This document shows, piece after piece, positions 1 to 11,689 of a DNA stretch of 64,000 bases; position 1 is the first letter of the stretch, and each line of letters starts with the position of its first letter. The position numbers and the translations under genes are program-made. The notes under the pieces were generated by a model. That model ran no database searches, was not told the DNA's origin, and saw only the letters and a list, made by a program, of their open reading frames with translations. The stretch comes from Lutraria lutraria (Eukaryota; Mollusca; Bivalvia; Venerida; Mactridae). The stretch spans positions 13,784,414-13,848,413 of the forward strand of contig OZ026835.1 of assembly GCA_964023205.1 (NCBI GenBank), given 5' to 3'.

Positions 1-1844
1 ATCAATTACATAAGCTGGATCGCCGTGTCACGTATAGATATAGACAAAAAATCCCCAATGGACAGTAGCCAACTTTAATTTATTTGTACGAGTGTATCGA
101 TTATATCTGCTATTGAAAGTTAATATATTTTTCAAACAAATAACCAAACAATTAATTTGGAAGGTCACATCATGCCCAAACTGTATATCTCGAGTCAGTA
201 GCTGTCTCTGTAAAATCTGTCACGTAAACTTCGTGCAGGTTGAAACATCATCCTGTCAATCTATGCATCTTGTCAGGATGCTTTTATTCCTTAACATGGT
301 ACTTCTTGTGACTAATAATGATCATTACTATAAATAACAGACATTCTTTTTCCATATAAATTGTGCATAAGATATGTCAGTAACGACCAAAGTGTTGTTT
401 TCTAGGTTGTGACACTGTATTTTACGTGGGGGTGGTCTACTTCAAGCACACAGAAATAATTTTTCTGCATTTTCTATTTTCAAATGGTTCATTCTTACAC
501 ACGAGTTAAATATTTTTATATTTGAAAATATTGTTAGAATTTAAAGCTGTGACATTAATTTCAATGAGAAAGCATGATAACAAAAAATATATATTCTTTC
601 ATATTTATAGGCAAGGGGTGGAACGCCCACGAAATGAAAATTTGTTGAAATTCTCAGAATATTGGTTCTGTTCAAATGTAGAAATATATACTTATATATA
701 TATCCAACTGACGGCAATTATATACCCTATCAACTGACCGAAAGACATTTTTTCTTAATGAAGTATTTTAGACACAGCAGACTTAACATTACCTCTACTC
801 GCATAAAAAAGAATGGGTCTAGACAACCATGTAACCAAAGAAATCTAGAAAAATACATGCTAAATTGCAAAAAAAGACGAACACCTGCATTATAAATTAA
901 AGGCGAATACAATAACTGACACAAAAATATATCAACCTGCAACAAACATTCAATCACTGGTCAATTACTATTACTATATAATGTGTAGCGAGTTAAATAT
1001 TAAAATCCGTACCAACAGGTTTATTTACCAGCCATTAAATTAAATTTGTCTCCGTGCACGACATTGTATCAAACGATTTGATTGGTCGATACCCCCGTAA
1101 TGATCCCGACTTGAGACTTATTGAGGTAAGTTTGCGCAATCAAAACCGGGTAACTGATACTTGTTTTGTTTATAGCGAAAATTAAAAATCATGAATTTCG
1201 TGCATTATTCTGTGCTATCTGTAGAGTGCGTTTATTTTCGCCTTTCTGAAAAGGTTATCAACTTGCATGTTACATTTATTTCTGGACATCTTTCCTGCAG
1301 TAAATTGTTTCCGGCTTACCCCGCCGTATGAATGTCAGCTGACTGTGTAAACGGGAACCACAAATGACTAATGAAATACCTCGTTACAAAACAACAAAAT
1401 GGCTGCCAATTGAAATAAATTTCAGCAATGAATATAAATATTCGCATAATTAATAAATAAATGACAGCTAGGAGATTAATATTTTGTGGAAGACAGATGT
1501 AATTTATATTCAGATAATACACAAAATCATAATTTCGAGGTAACGCTTGTTATTTAATGTAATCTAGTATGGTAATATTGGGTTACATGACCGTGCTAAA
1601 CCAAATTGTATAGCGTATTTCAAAAGTTCCATTCCTTATTTATATAAAAAAAACTTATGATCTTTTTTTTATGATATTTTTTATGTGACATGGCCCTTTG
1701 GTTTAAGGTGAACAATATTTTGAGTTTAATTCAATATTATGGTTGGATAAAACTCGACATATATTTAAAGGAATAATTTGACTTAATTTTTATGTTAACT
1801 TGACTTAAATTTTGAAAGTAATTAAGTTTGAATTTTATGTAAAA
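1..1844. other. AT-rich stretch, no gene recognised
   Basis: Open frames here are short (at most about 80 codons), AT-driven and contain no motif I recognise. No inverted repeat or tandem array stood out. The stretch ends where a LINE reverse transcriptase frame begins. Confidence 0.5.
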
Positions 1845-3860
1845 GTAATCAGAATGATCCCCGTGTTCCCTTAAACTATAGAGGCATTAGTTTAATTTCA
1901 ACAGTCTGCAAACTGTATACTAACATATTGAACAGAAGGCTAGTAAAATACCTTGATACAAATGACATATTAGAAGATGAACAAAATGGGTTTAGGAAAG
2001 ATCGGTCTTGTGAAGATCATATTTTCTCATTAACTTCCATAACTAGAAATCGTAAAGCTGAAAATTTAGATACTTTTACTTGCTTTGTCGATATGAAAAA
2101 AGCATTTGATAGAGTCAATAGAGACATTTTATACATCAAATTAGCTAATATAGGTTTAACTAGCGGCAATTTCGTCGATTCGTTAAAATCTTTATATAAA
2201 GAATGCAAAGCAACTGTCGACGTCAATGGGGCTTACACTCAATTTATAGATATAACGTCTGGAGTTAAACAAGGGGAGGTAATTTCTCCGACATTATTCT
2301 CTATCTTTATAAATGATCTAGCTTATGAGATCAAGCAGCTCAATCTTGGAGTATGTTTAGAAGAAAATTTGACAATCAGTATACTTTATTTGCTTATGAC
2401 ATTGCCTTAATAGCTCCAAATGAAACAAATCTTCAACTTATGTTAAAACATCTATATAATTGTTGTTCGAAAAATGTTATGTCTGTAAATATCAGTAAAA
2501 CAAAAATTATTCACTTCAGAAAAAATGCAAACCTAGGACTTCCGTTATTTTTAAACTGGGTAATTCTCAGATAGATATATGTGAAAAATACAAGTACTTA
2601 GGTGTCGTCCTGAATGAATTTCTTGATTTTACAGAGACAGCAAATGTTCTTAGCGAATCAGCAAGAAGAGCATTCTCGTCGTTAGTCTATATGTTATTTA
2701 ATCAAACAGATGTTATGTTTTCTTCTTTCATTAAAATATACAATTCCAAAATAATCCCTATTATGGACTACTCTGCATCTGTGTGCGGATTTAAAAATTA
2801 CCCCAAAATAGTAACTGTTCATAATAGAATTCTTAAGTATTATCTTGGAGTTCATAAATGTACATCAACACCAGTAATTCAAGGTGATACTGGTTTAATA
2901 CCACCTCATATTAGACGAAAACTATCAATGTTACGATTATGGAAAAGATTAATTTACATGAATGAAAATAGAATTACTAAACGAATTTTTTATTTTGATT
3001 TTAAAAAATGTAGAAATAATTGGTCTAAAGAAATTAAACAAATATTTGACGAAATGGACAAGAGAGAAAACTTTATTAACAAATCCATATTTCATAGTAG
3101 AGGTTCATTTATAAAATAGCTGAAAATATACTTTTAGAAAAATTTAAACCCAAATGGTTAAACGAAATTTCTTCTCAATCAAGACTTGATGTATATAAAC
3201 AAGTAAAGAGTACTTTTGAATGTGAAATCTATATAAAAATGAATGTGCAAAAACATTTGAGATCTGTCCTTACTCAACTCCGATCTGGCACATTACCTTT
3301 AAATATTCAAACAGGACGTTTTCTAAATATTCCAAGAGAATCTAGGATATGCAAGCAATGTAATACTGGATTAGTTGAAACTGAGATTCATTTTATCTTT
3401 ATCTGTCAAAAATTCGCGATCTTAAGAGATAAACTTTACTTAAACATTTCGCCCCTAAATATTATCAACCACAATGATTTCTATGACACTCTTAAGAGAC
3501 TTTTTTGTATTCCAGAAGCTATTAAAGCCTTAAGTATTTTCATCAATGAAGCCTTAAAATGTCGAATCTAATTATTATTAACGTTTCTTCTTTAAATTTC
3601 CTCCTAACATCATATATATATTTTTTTTTTCATTGTATAATATTATACTGTTCTATTGTACCTGCATTCATAACATATTTTGATTTAATCACAAACTGTG
3701 TCTATGTAACTTATAAATGTTTTTATTTTCCTTTCAATTCTGTGTTTATATACTATATGTTTCTCGTATAAAATGTATAATTATAATAAGTGACTGATAA
3801 GCCTTATTATTTGTGTGCTGTGAAGTGTTGTGATGTAAATAAAAGCTTCTCATATTAAAC
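1845..3860 (+). mobile_element. Decayed non-LTR retrotransposon (LINE), RT and C-terminal part
   Basis: This is the remains of LINE ORF2, the endonuclease/reverse transcriptase that copies element RNA at a chromosomal nick. From about 1,852 the frame carries an NYRGISL motif, then QNGFRKDRSCEDH, then FVDMKKAFDRVNRD (RT catalytic motif A), then SGVKQGEVISPTLFSIFINDL. A frameshift follows near 2,360-2,400. The catalytic box then reads F-A-Y-D instead of F/Y-A-D-D, so a metal-binding Asp is lost. Another shift leads to KYLGVVLNEF (thumb region) and the 2,691-3,119 open frame. The C-terminal piece (3,239-3,571) has a Cys-X2-Cys...His...Cys knuckle (CKQCNTG...IHFIFIC). At least three frameshifts break it. 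The 5' half (endonuclease) is missing, so it is 5'-truncated. AATAAA near 3,837 probably marks the 3' end. The clade is uncertain. Confidence 0.9.
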
Positions 3861-5710
3861 TTGCATTGATGCTTAACATCACAGAGACAAAAGTATAAGG
3901 GTTGTGCTATAATAATATTGACATAACTGAAACTATGTTTCTATTAAAGGTGTGTACACCAATGGCCCCTTAAAATTTTACTCATTTTTTGTACATCAGA
4001 TTCTGTCATTTTGCAAATATTAAGTATTAAATTTGACATGTATATTCAAGTTTTATATTTATTACTGAATTCGGATACAATGTATTTGTCATATTAAGTG
4101 CATGTATCCATTATGCCTGCCAATATTTCCTTTGTCACACAAAACCTTATGATACTTAAACACACTTTACTCAGATTCTAAATGGAGGGTAATCACTTAC
4201 AAATTGTTTTACAATACACACAAAAACAATGACTTTGTGATAATAGGATTAGTCTGTTTGAATTACAATAACAAGCGCATCATGGACGAGTACTATGAAG
4301 AAGTGTGATCCTTATTAATCTCTTTGAAAATTAGTCTTTTTGAATTTCAAATCAAAAGCCAGAATTCTACAAAAGACTTGTAGTAACTAAAAAAACTATC
4401 AATATTGTATGTAACACTGAATGTTGCAGAAATCAAGGCAATCAATAACTTTACCTAAATCCAGTTAATCAAGTAGCTTATAAAAAAATCTGATTTAGTG
4501 AAAGTTTTTCATCTCAAAATGTCCAAATTTAAGGTCTAAGCTCACCTGTTACTCAATTCATACCTCAAAATTTACATTCTCAGAAACAAAATAAAAAAAG
4601 TAAAACACCAAAGTGGTTCAAAGCAATGTAAAAAATTTAAGGTTCATTTTACCAAACATTACTGGCACAAGCTTAATTAATCTTTAATGTCAAAAAGTTG
4701 TTAAAAAATTGAAACACAAGTTACAACAGACAAAATTGTCAGAGAATAGTACTGTCAAAAACATGACTGTTCCAACTTCATGAGAAAAGTTAGACAACAA
4801 ACATGTGGCTATAAATATATGTATATGCATGCCAATTAAAGTTTTATCTTAAACAATGGTCTTCTACCAATACACAAAATTAATGATCATTCAGATCATT
4901 TACTGCACATGGTAGCTTTAAACTATGCACTCCAAAATTTGGGCTATGGACATGGCCAGTATCCAAATATTTGAATACATCATTTAAGCCTAGTGCTTTG
5001 TTGATGTGTATTATTATAGATAGATATTAGTTGACCATTGTTAATATTTCTTTTTTCATCTTTCAACCATTTAAAAGATTGGTACATAGGAAATATATTA
5101 CATATAAAATTGTAACTGCTTATAGCATGAGAAATAGCAACACATAAAATAGTATTAACAGTTGAAAAAATCAGCATAATTTTATAAAGTCAAGTTGAAA
5201 AAATTAGCATCATTTTATAAAGTTACAGTCTTTAAACCAAAATATATTACTGAAAATAAAAATTGAAATTGTAAATTATTAAAGGTAAATAAATTTAAGT
5301 AAAAAATTGAAACCATATGTCACAAACATTAAGATTCGAGGATGACAGGTACATTACAGGTACCGTAAGTACTACAAATACTTTACATTTGGTGTTAAAA
5401 ATGCTATTTTAAATAAGACAATAATTGTGATTCTGTTTTCTTTAATATAATCAGGCGCTACCTAAAGTTTTTTCCAATTTGTTTATTAGTGCGCTCTTTG
5501 TTAAGCTTTTGTCAGTCTGAGCAAGATCATGTAAGAAAGATTCTACTGTAAAAAGAGAAGGTATAAGGATCACTTCTTTTTCGCATGTACTACCCTACCC
5601 ATGTGCACAAGGTATCATGCACTGTCCATTCATTTAAAGCAAGTTTTTTTATTAGACACTGCCCCACCATTTCAAATTCTAAGTACATATGTTTTCAAAT
5701 CGTTTTTACA
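3861..5710. other. AT-rich stretch, no gene recognised
   Basis: Low-complexity AT-rich DNA with no recognisable coding frame. The only structure seen is a small direct repeat at 5,161-5,222, listed separately. Confidence 0.5.
5161..5222. repeat. Two-copy 33-bp direct repeat
   Basis: The sequence GTTGAAAAAATCAGCATAAT, continuing to TTTATAAAGT, is followed immediately by a near-identical copy (AGTTGAAAAAATTAGCATCA, then TTTTATAAAGT). It is a local tandem duplication with no coding frame. Confidence 0.7.
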
Positions 5711-5712
5711 TA

Positions 5713-6076
5713 CAGGGTGTCACAAAAGAAAGGTAACGCTTTCATATATGTATTTAATGCCCCTTTGAATTGCAGATAAATACATAATATATTTATAGAT
5801 ATGTAGATCAAAGATGTAAGTTTTTTGTGTCAGAGAATCTTATAAATATCTTCAGAATTTGCAGTTAAATACAAATTAGAAAACAATAGTGCAATTTTCA
5901 TCCTTGACATCATTTTAGTATTTTATTACATTTTTGATGTGATGACTTCATCCTCTCTGACACAAAAAACTTACATCTTTGATCTACATATCTATATATG
6001 TATATTATGTTTAATCTGCAATTCAAAGGGACATTAGACATGTATGAAAGTGTTACCTTTCTTTTGGGACACCCTG
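5713..6076. mobile_element. Tc1/mariner-type foldback MITE with TA target duplication
   Basis: The left end CAGGGTGTCACAAAAGAAAG and the right end CTTTCTTTTGGGACACCCTG are inverted copies. The inverted similarity continues inward for well over 100 bases (for example GATATGTAGATCAAAGATGT on the left against ACATCTTTGATCTACATATC on the right). TA dinucleotides flank both ends (5,711-5,712 and 6,077-6,078), the target duplication expected of Tc1/mariner transposition. The element is 364 bp and carries no transposase, so it depended on one supplied elsewhere. Known: CAGGGTGTCCCAAAA-like ends are common in mariner-derived MITEs. Inferred: a non-autonomous copy. Confidence 0.88.
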
Positions 6077-6440
6077 TACTAAATTATGCCTATATTAAAG
6101 ATTTATCACAAAGAGACTTTCCATACATAAACATGCAAATTGTTCATGTAATGGTAATTTTTTTTATAAATTTGCTTGTCACTCTGTAACATGTATGGTC
6201 ATTTATCTAAAAGCAAAAAGAGAAAAAATATACAAACAAGAAACTACTGTATACGTCTTAATATTGGCGCCCGTTTTATTTTGGCGATATTGGCGGTCAG
6301 CATCGGAACCGCCAAATCTAGACCGCCCCAATATAAAACCACGCCAATAATGAACAACGCCAATTATTTTGTTAAAGGAAATTATAGTAACTTTTGTTAT
6401 CAAAAGGTGTAACTAACACATTTTCACATTATATATACTA

Positions 6441-7161
6441 TACTAAACAAATCTTCCAACGCATTTCTATATTTCTTTATATTTTCTTCATTTATCATTT
6501 AATTCAAATAAAATTTGCAGAAAATGTTACACAGTAAGCAATCTAATCAAAACAATGTGTATTGACAAAATGTGTCACATAATTACGTGGCTAATCGCCA
6601 ATAAGCTGTTAAATGCTCGATGCATGCACGATTTGCACGTGCAATTCGATAAATTAAAATTGATATAAAATCACCCGTTAACGTATATTTATCACTTTAG
6701 CAATTGATTTTGTGACCACTAGGTCGTAATTATGCCAAGAATCAGCCTCAAAAATCGCGCATGTGCGATTGGTCTACTCCAGGCTCGAATACAGCCGAAA
6801 AACCTACAGGAAATAACCATAGCGATTCAGCAGGAATTGAACAATATTCCTATGCATTCTATCCGATGCCTTATTTGGTCAATGAGGAGACGTTGTCGCG
6901 CTCTTGTTAAATTGCGGTCAGTGGTTATACCAAATATTTACAGAATTTGTGGAAAAATGTGACTTTATAAATCACAAGTAACTGACCTAAATTGGATACG
7001 GTACGTTGTTTGTTAAGTTTTCATTAAGTTTTACTTATGCAAACTGTTAACACATGGTTATGTGACATGTATGCCTAATATCATTTATTAAATTTTAATA
7101 ATAATATTGATTAAAACATTGATCATCATAAACAACAGTGCGTTGGAAGTTTTGTTTAGTA
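6441..7161 (+). mobile_element. Tc1-like deletion derivative nested in a larger element
   Basis: The 23-bp ends TACTAAACAAATCTTCCAAC (continuing GCA) and their inverted counterpart at 7,139-7,161 differ at only one or two positions. TA flanks each side (6,439-6,440 and 7,162-7,163). The interior carries a short transposase-like frame at 6,732-6,962. At 721 bp it is about half the length of an autonomous Tc1-family element. It lies wholly within the 6,247-7,724 element, so it inserted later. Confidence 0.8.
6732..6962 (+). pseudogene. Internally deleted Tc1-family transposase
   Basis: The 76-codon frame begins MPRISLKNRACAIGLLQA, like the start of the N-terminal helix-turn-helix domain of Tc1-family transposases. 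After about 20 residues it continues as LNNIPMHSIRCLIWSMRRRC followed by RALVKLR. That resembles the C-terminal tail of the same proteins (a pattern near NNIP...I..LI.SMRRRC.A). The DNA-binding remainder and the whole DDE catalytic core, normally some 250 residues between them, are absent. The deletion kept the frame open. Such a protein cannot cut DNA; whether it is expressed is unknown. The position between matching inverted repeats supports the assignment, which rests on recalled family patterns. Confidence 0.7.
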
Positions 7162-7726
7162 TATGTGTTTGTTTAGTATGTTTGTACATGCATTATTACG
7201 CATTTACTTTCATCAGTTATAGTACATGCATTACGTTTAATGCCTTAGGGTAAATTTTAATTGAAACAAGGTAAAATCTAAACGATTCAAATTATACAGC
7301 TTATTTGTCACACCATATAAAACTTATATCGTGGGCACATATAGAAAGACCCGATATAATAACAATATGTGTCAATTTAAGATAAATTATCGAAACGAAT
7401 AATCACTTTTAGCCATTGCATTAACTCCTGTTCGATCCCAAATAATTACCAACACTTTGGTTTTCATGAAACGTATTCTTGATGTTTATACATTTCAATT
7501 GATACGATAGTAGTTAGGAAGATATTTAGTAAAATAGTCTAACCATTCCCCCTGAAAATGGTGGAAACTTATTTTCTTAAGTGTTTTAATTTTGGCGCTT
7601 AAGAAGACAGGACATGGTTTTATTTTGGCGGTTGGATATGAAACCGCCAAATATAGAACCCGCCAATTCATGAACATCTTAAAAATGCCAAATTTCGCAC
7701 CCGCAGAATTAAAGACGTATACAGTA

Positions 7727-8086
7727 GTTCATTTCATAAAAATGACTGTTTTCCTCCTGTATCTTTACCGGTAAGCTTAATTTCCGAAAATACAAATATG
7801 CATGTGTTCCCTGGTTACAAAACTTATTTCAACATATATACTGATAAGTGTGAAAGTGTCAGCATAAACTCGCTCACGAGAGGATGTATTTTGAATTAAA
7901 CAACTTATTTTGGTGTAATCATATACATGTAGTGGTTGAACAGAATTATAAAACTATACTTGAATATACATGACAAATTTATCACTCGATATTTGCAAAT
8001 TTAAAGGCCTAAAGATTGCTTGAAGTTTTAGGTGACCTTTCATGTTCACACCTCTCTAAGGTACATTGTTTCCATTATTTCAATAC
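7727..8086. other. No gene recognised
   Basis: Spacer between two DNA transposons. No coding frame, repeat or RNA gene was recognised. Confidence 0.5.
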
Positions 8087-8088
8087 TA

Positions 8089-8259
8089 CAGTACAACCTC
8101 TCCAGAGCAGCCCTCTCTTGAGCAACAACCTCCCTTCAACGACAGCATGATTTTTTCCCACTGCATATTTTAACTTTAATGTAACCTCTGTAAAGAAACA
8201 ACCTCTCAACAACAACACAATTGCAACTCCAAAAGGGTGTTGCTTTGGAGAGGTTCCGC
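8089..8259. mobile_element. Small MITE with CAGTACAACCTCT ends
   Basis: The left end CAGTACAACCTCTCCAGAGC and the inverted right end GCTTTGGAGAGGTTCCGC match imperfectly. TA lies on each side (8,087-8,088 and 8,260-8,261). The 171-bp body repeats the AACCTCT/CAACAA theme. It belongs to the same family as the element at 42,360-42,527. No coding capacity. Confidence 0.65.
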
Positions 8260-8261
8260 TA

Positions 8262-8640
8262 TATTTGAACATGACCTTCATATTTCTATTTGATAGAACA
8301 TGTAAACTGACATTTTATTTTTACTGAATTTGGTAGACATGCTTTTTTCTGACTGATGTTTACTCATAAACAGATTGGTTGAGGACTAGGAACTTAAGAG
8401 GCCATTTTGTATGATGACTATTTTGTTAGGTAGCAAGTGCTCCTTTGCAGTTATTTTTTATATTTCAAAGTTATAGAAATGTTAAAATAATTTTGATATT
8501 CCATCTTCTTGAGTTGGTGGCTTTAAAGTGACAGTCAGCCATGAAAGTCATTTTCCATCAATTTATAAGTGTGAAAGGATGCCTGGCACTATTGCTATAA
8601 TTTTGCAAAGACTGAATTGGTGTAGAAACAAGTGGGCCAC
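8262..8640. other. No gene recognised
   Basis: Spacer without a recognisable coding frame or repeat. It leads into the tandem-unit element that starts at about 8,640. Confidence 0.45.
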
Positions 8641-9480
8641 TACACAATGTTTCATGCTAAATATTTATGTTTCAGAGAAGAAGATTTTGAAGTTTTTACC
8701 ATTAGAAAAACCCATGACAATTTTGACCCCAGGCCATACTTAGAACAATCATGGTAGATATCCATCAGACAGTATTCTATCAATTTCTATGTTGAATATG
8801 TTAGCAAGCCCTAGCAGTTTTGGAGTAGAGTTTTTCCATTCCCATGGCAACAAGAGGTCTGCACGGAATGGAATTCTTTGAATACCTTTGAAAGAGCTTC
8901 AGGCCAGGAACATTCCTGCCAAGTTTAAGCAACATTGGCCCACTGTGGTGTAGCAGCCTTGCACAATCAAGTGACCATGAGAGGTTAGGGTCAATTTGAC
9001 CAGGGGATCATGATTCGATCAATCTTGGTAGTCATCCATGCTACATTCTAAATATCTAAGCTCTAAAAGTGTTCTGGTTTTAGATTTTATTTGTTAAGAT
9101 TTTCATATAGAAATCTGTGTAAATTCAAGCAGCCCCTTGGGCAGGATACCCCCCGAGTCATGATACATACAGTTTGGTAGAGGTTCACAAAGTGATGTTA
9201 CATGCCAAATACCTAAGCTCTAGGCCTTATGGATTATTTTAATGAATTGTTTTTCAAGATTTTCCTATATGTACAATTAAGTGACACCCTGGGCAGGGTC
9301 AATTTTATCTCAGGGGGGGGTTATGATATGAATCAATTATGTCTACTAATCAATGCTACATGTCAAATATCTACTAAGCTTTATGTAGTCTGTTTTATTT
9401 TCAGATTTTTAATGAAGATTTTCCTATGAACAATCAAATTCAGGCCGATCGGAAAGTTTGACATGAACCTCGGGATATTT
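8641..9480 (+). repeat. Tandem-unit dispersed repeat, ~155-160 bp period
   Basis: Diverged units share a phrase like GCTACATxCCAAATATCTAAGC followed by AAGATTTT...CCTATA, then CAAGTGACCCC and CCAATTTTGACC. Copies of the first phrase occur near 9,038, 9,192 and 9,351. The same family recurs at 16,800-17,394 and 18,665-18,950. A frame at 9,229-9,429 is a by-product of the repeat. Inferred: part of a non-autonomous mobile element whose body is an internal minisatellite. Confidence 0.65.
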
Positions 9481-10526
9481 AGTCAAGATGTTTTGTACTG
9501 TCATCATCAAAACACAGAATCAGCAGACTTCAAACAGGAAATCAGCCAGTATATTTCAAATTTGGGAAGCCCGGGCATTGGGCTGCATGGAGGTGGCAGT
9601 GAATAAGAATAGCATTCATTGCACATGTAGTCGTATACAATTATGTTATAATTTTGAAAAACAAGACTGTGGAGTCTGGAAATGTCAACATTGAGAAATT
9701 GGATCAAAATATAAAAATCCTTAAATTTTGCAAATTTAAGTCTGTTGCATATAGGCACAAGAAAATAAGGATCTGAGATAAATTAGAGTCTTCGGTAGGG
9801 AGATTGCAGAATTGTATTGAGCACTCCGTCGACCAGGTAAGAGGTGGAGGCATGCAGGGGAATATATTTTAACTGTAGTTTCGGAAGGTTTAAAACGTTA
9901 CTAAAGTATGTTGGGCTTGAAAATAACAGGTCTGCCAGAAAAAATGTCCAATTTGTTTCAAGTGAGATTTGAAAACTGCTTGCTTAGGGTTGCATAGAAG
10001 AAGTTGCAGAGGCCCTATAATTATGTAGTTAATCCACTTACTGTCCCTTTTTATAATAGGCATGGTAAACCATGGTAAGTTTTAGACTGTCAACATATCA
10101 ATCTAGATTTATGTAAGGATTACTAACCCTTAAATACAATTATTTTGATGCATATTTTTCACTTTTTTTGTTTTATTGTATAATCATGTGATATTGGTTG
10201 ATAAATTGTAAACTCCATTTTAAACATTACTAATGATAATCATGGCATGTTAATGGTATCAAAATTGCAGTCTCAAAATGTAGAGTTCAATTCTATAAAT
10301 TATATTTTTGATATTGTGATTTTAATTTACATATTAATTATATTGATGTTTTAAAATATTGCATCATAATCTTTTTGTGTTAGGTTTGTTGAAATCAAGT
10401 ATTAATTACTAGTTTACTTAATATGTCAGTTATTATTTAGTTAAATAATTGTGCGATTTTTTATTAAGATGATAAAGACATCCTCTCAAGTCGTAGGTGT
10501 CCAAGCCATTATTGTTGTGATATCTG
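9481..10526. other. No gene recognised
   Basis: AT-rich DNA. A splice-donor-like CAGGTAAGAG occurs at about 9,834, but no protein-like frame precedes it. Nothing else could be supported. Confidence 0.45.
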
Positions 10527-10649
10527 GTCAACTTGTACTGTTGTCAACACGTACCGCAGTCAATTCGTACATGAATTTGGTCAACTCGTACCGTATCTGT
10601 GGTCAACTCGTACATGACCAAGTTAACTCGTACATTAGTCAATTCGTCC
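10527..10649 (+). repeat. Cluster of GTCAACTCGTAC motifs
   Basis: Seven copies of a 12-base motif (consensus GTCAACTCGTAC, one to three mismatches each) lie within 123 bases at spacings of about 17-22. The motif recurs in the opposite orientation as a five-copy cluster at 25,677-25,757 and singly at about 23,870. The frame covering it (10,451-10,654) repeats VNSY-like residues because of the motif and is not taken as a gene. Function unknown; it may be a subterminal array of a DNA transposon. Confidence 0.7.
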
Positions 10650-11019
10650 TTTAGTATAATTATTATCAAGATGCATAATAAGTCACAATTTTAAATGATG
10701 CGGCAGTTGCTAATCCCTTTGATACTTTAATTTGGTATTTGTCACATTTCAGATAATTGGATTATGAGCAAATGAAAGGCAATTAATCTATCATAATTTG
10801 ATTGTTAGCCAATGATAAGTAAGTCCAGTCCCTCCTTTAACTTGATTTTTTAATGATTTTTAATAATGCAAAATAGAACGTTCTGAGGAACAACTTTGAT
10901 GAATTATTAATCGTTTTGTTTTATTTACTACATTTGTATTTTATTTCAATTATTAATATTATGAATAATGCTCATTGCTTTAAATCACTCCTACAGTTTT
11001 ATTTTGCTAATTTGTTAAT
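10650..11019. other. No gene recognised
   Basis: AT-rich spacer with no coding frame or repeat recognised. Confidence 0.45.
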
Positions 11020-11235
11020 ACGGATATGGCAAAAAACTAATACAGAACAGTGTTCCTAAAACATGGAGAGAACGATTAAAAGCCATAGATGGTGATTTCT
11101 TAGTACAAGAAACAGCTTATCAAAAAATGATACATAAAATATGCGTACTTAATGACATGCGGAACATTTCTGTAACTTGGCCGGTCTTATCGGCGAAATT
11201 GTCTCCCTTGAAAACGTCTTATCGATCACTCCGAT
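11020..11235 (+). other. Short protein-like open frame, unassigned
   Basis: A frame without a start codon runs about 71 codons and includes SVPKTWRERLKAIDGDF and AYQKMIHKICVL. The composition (balanced charged and hydrophobic residues, Trp) looks more protein-like than the surrounding AT-rich frames. It could be a fragment of LINE ORF2 C-terminal sequence, but I cannot match it to a named family. Chance cannot be excluded. Confidence 0.25.
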
Positions 11236-11324
11236 AACGTTTATCGATAAACTTATTTACTATAGATTTATATAGGAGCTGTATGGTTTAACACTAATAA
11301 CTTGTTTATAACATTAAATGAGAA

Positions 11325-11625
11325 AATTTTATAACCTCGTGAAGTAATCTTCATTCTCTGCACTTTATTTCAATATAATTTTTATTAATGTGGTATGTGA
11401 ACTTATTGCTTCCATTTTCGTTTGAAGTTGGTGACTATCGTTCGTTCATAATTCTATATGAAAACTGTCAAAATACTCTTAAACCTCGTTTTTGACAGGC
11501 CATAAAGTTGTTTTTTACTAAAATGACATTTTTTATAACCTCGTGAAGTATTCTATGGTGTCCAAGCTTTATTACAATATATTTTTTAAGAAATTTGAAA
11601 ATGTGGAAATTGCTTCCAATTTAGT
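11325..11625. repeat. Diverged ~200-bp direct repeat pair
   Basis: TTTATAACCTCGTGAAGTAA with the following TTTATTTCAATATAATTTTT and GCTTCCATTTTCGTTTGAA is echoed about 203 bases downstream (TTTATAACCTCGTGAAGTAT ... GCTTCCAATTTAGTTTGAAA). It is an old local duplication without coding content. Confidence 0.55.
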
Positions 11626-11689
11626 TTGAAAATGGAGATATTCGCGTTCAGGCGCGCGTTTTCGTATCAATATTCTAATAAGTACATGT

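Larger units (their letters stand above)
6247..7724. mobile_element. TA-flanked inverted-repeat element with TTGGCGG subterminal motifs
   Basis: The left end CTGTATACGTCTTAAT and the right end ATTAAAGACGTATACAG are inverted, and each is bounded by TA (6,245-6,246 and 7,725-7,726). Inside both ends lie several copies of a TTGGCG/CGCCAA motif (6,264-6,362 and 7,592-7,692), which resemble subterminal transposase-binding repeats. The 1,478-bp element encloses a separate smaller Tc1-like element (6,441-7,161), so its own non-coding body is about 750 bp. A related left end occurs at 36,780. Inferred: a non-autonomous DNA transposon of a TA-inserting family. Confidence 0.75.

Noticed and set aside
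9800..9850. Exon-like end with CAGGTAAGAG donor
   Set aside because: No protein-like frame leads into it, and a lone donor consensus is common by chance.
10451..10654. 67-codon frame with repeating NSY residues
   Set aside because: The repetition comes from the GTCAACTCGTAC motif; no protein family match.
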